Of a stretch of 64,000 nucleotides of DNA, positions 63,664 through 64,000 are shown piece after piece. Every line of letters begins with the position of its first letter. Position 1 is the stretch's first letter. Under the pieces are notes generated by a model. It did no database searches, was not told the origin of the DNA, and worked only from the letters and a program-made list of their open reading frames with translations. This DNA is from an uncultured Bacteroides sp. (lineage in GTDB: Bacteria > Bacteroidota > Bacteroidia > Bacteroidales > Bacteroidaceae), in contig CAUHML010000003.1 of NCBI GenBank assembly GCA_959606905.1, positions 62,001 to 126,000 of the forward strand. The letters are read 5' to 3'. The position numbers were made by a program, and so were the translations under genes.

Positions 63664-64000
63664 GAAAGCAAGGGAATTTTTACGGTAAATTTATCAGATT
63701 CATTTTCTATCACAATATCCTGATTACAAAGGAGCTTATAACGGGCGGAAAGATTTTTCAGCCCCATTCCCGAAACGACTCCGCATTTTTTTGGCCGAAT
63801 CGGATTACAGATTATCAGAGTCGGAGGTTCTTCTACATTACACAGCTCGATAACCATTGGTTTCCCCGAATGGATCACATTATGCTTGATTACATTTTCG
63901 ACCAATAGCTGAAGCGTCAAAGGCGGCATCTTCATCTCTTTCCACTCATCCGGCACATTGTTGTGGACATAAATGCAATCACCCAAACGAACTTGATGAA
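63660..64000 (-). CDS. LytS-type sensor histidine kinase (C-terminal part, cut by window edge)
   Basis: The last 112 residues or so of a membrane sensor kinase; the frame remains open at the window end. PPLTLQLLVENVIKHNV is the N-box of the ATPase domain, SGMGLKNLSARYKLL the G-box, and the protein ends FTVKIPLLS. The upstream His-kinase segment and membrane sensor lie outside the window. It should phosphorylate the adjacent LytTR regulator. Confidence 0.9.
   Translation of the reverse strand, partial: HQVRLGDCIYVHNNVPDEWKEMKMPPLTLQLLVENVIKHNVIHSGKPMVIELCNVEEPPTLIICNPIRPKKCGVVSGMGLKNLSARYKLLCNQDIVIENESDKFTVKIPLLS

Overview
The window looks like chromosomal DNA of a gut Bacteroides close to B. 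thetaiotaomicron. Evidence: SusC/SusD pairs, a FecI/FecR-type sigma/anti-sigma pair, BACON, DUF4843, DUF1735 and FISUMP lipoproteins, an anaerobic sulfatase-maturating enzyme, tandem S46 dipeptidyl-peptidases, and many promoters with the Bacteroides -7 element TAnnTTTG. No rRNA, tRNA, CRISPR array, insertion sequence or phage gene was seen. Two genes are cut by the window edges: mfd on the left and a LytS-type histidine kinase on the right.

Layout. 1-11 kb: mfd 5' end; a co-directional run of polyprenol-phosphate mannosyltransferase, dihydroorotase, a stand-alone methionine synthase reactivation domain, an ECF sigma factor with a membrane partner and a metallophosphoesterase; then sbcDC on the other strand. 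11-21 kb: plsC, a 41-residue lipoprotein, a DUF4369 lipoprotein, the sulfatase maturase, a DPP7-like and a DPP11-like peptidase back to back, a HicB-like protein, a glycosyltransferase and two thioredoxins. 21-31.5 kb: a polysaccharide-utilisation-type operon of S-type sulfatase, ECF sigma, FecR, STN-SusC, SusD and a DUF1735/discoidin lipoprotein. 31.6-34.3 kb: nitroreductase-like protein, a PerR-like regulator with reverse rubrerythrin, and a DUF1573 protein. 34.3-49.1 kb: a minus-strand eight-gene surface lipoprotein operon (SusC, SusD, DUF4843, BACON, three leucine-rich-repeat lipoproteins, one unknown lipoprotein) with no carbohydrate-active enzyme. 49.7-57.5 kb: nadE, a block of four 22-bp repeats, a dual-specificity-type phosphatase, and hisGDCB behind a histidine-rich leader peptide and attenuator. 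57.5-64 kb: fimbrillin-FISUMP lipoprotein, DUF2490 protein, GNAT, divergent HxlR and DJ-1/PfpI genes, the remnant of a hybrid histidine kinase, and a LytTR/LytS two-component pair.

How the genes fit together. The maturase (13080-14324) should activate the Ser-type sulfatase at 21238, which heads an operon whose sigma/anti-sigma pair and STN-carrying SusC form a complete trans-envelope sensing and uptake unit for an unidentified, probably sulfated ligand. The eight-gene operon pairs an importer lacking STN with a coat of predicted surface lipoproteins rich in LRR and BACON modules; its ligand is unknown and peptide or protein capture is my best guess. The PerR-like/rubrerythrin pair and the HxlR/DJ-1 pair are stress modules. 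The his operon carries a classical translation-coupled attenuator.

All assignments are from reading the sequence and recalled family knowledge. No database search was run.
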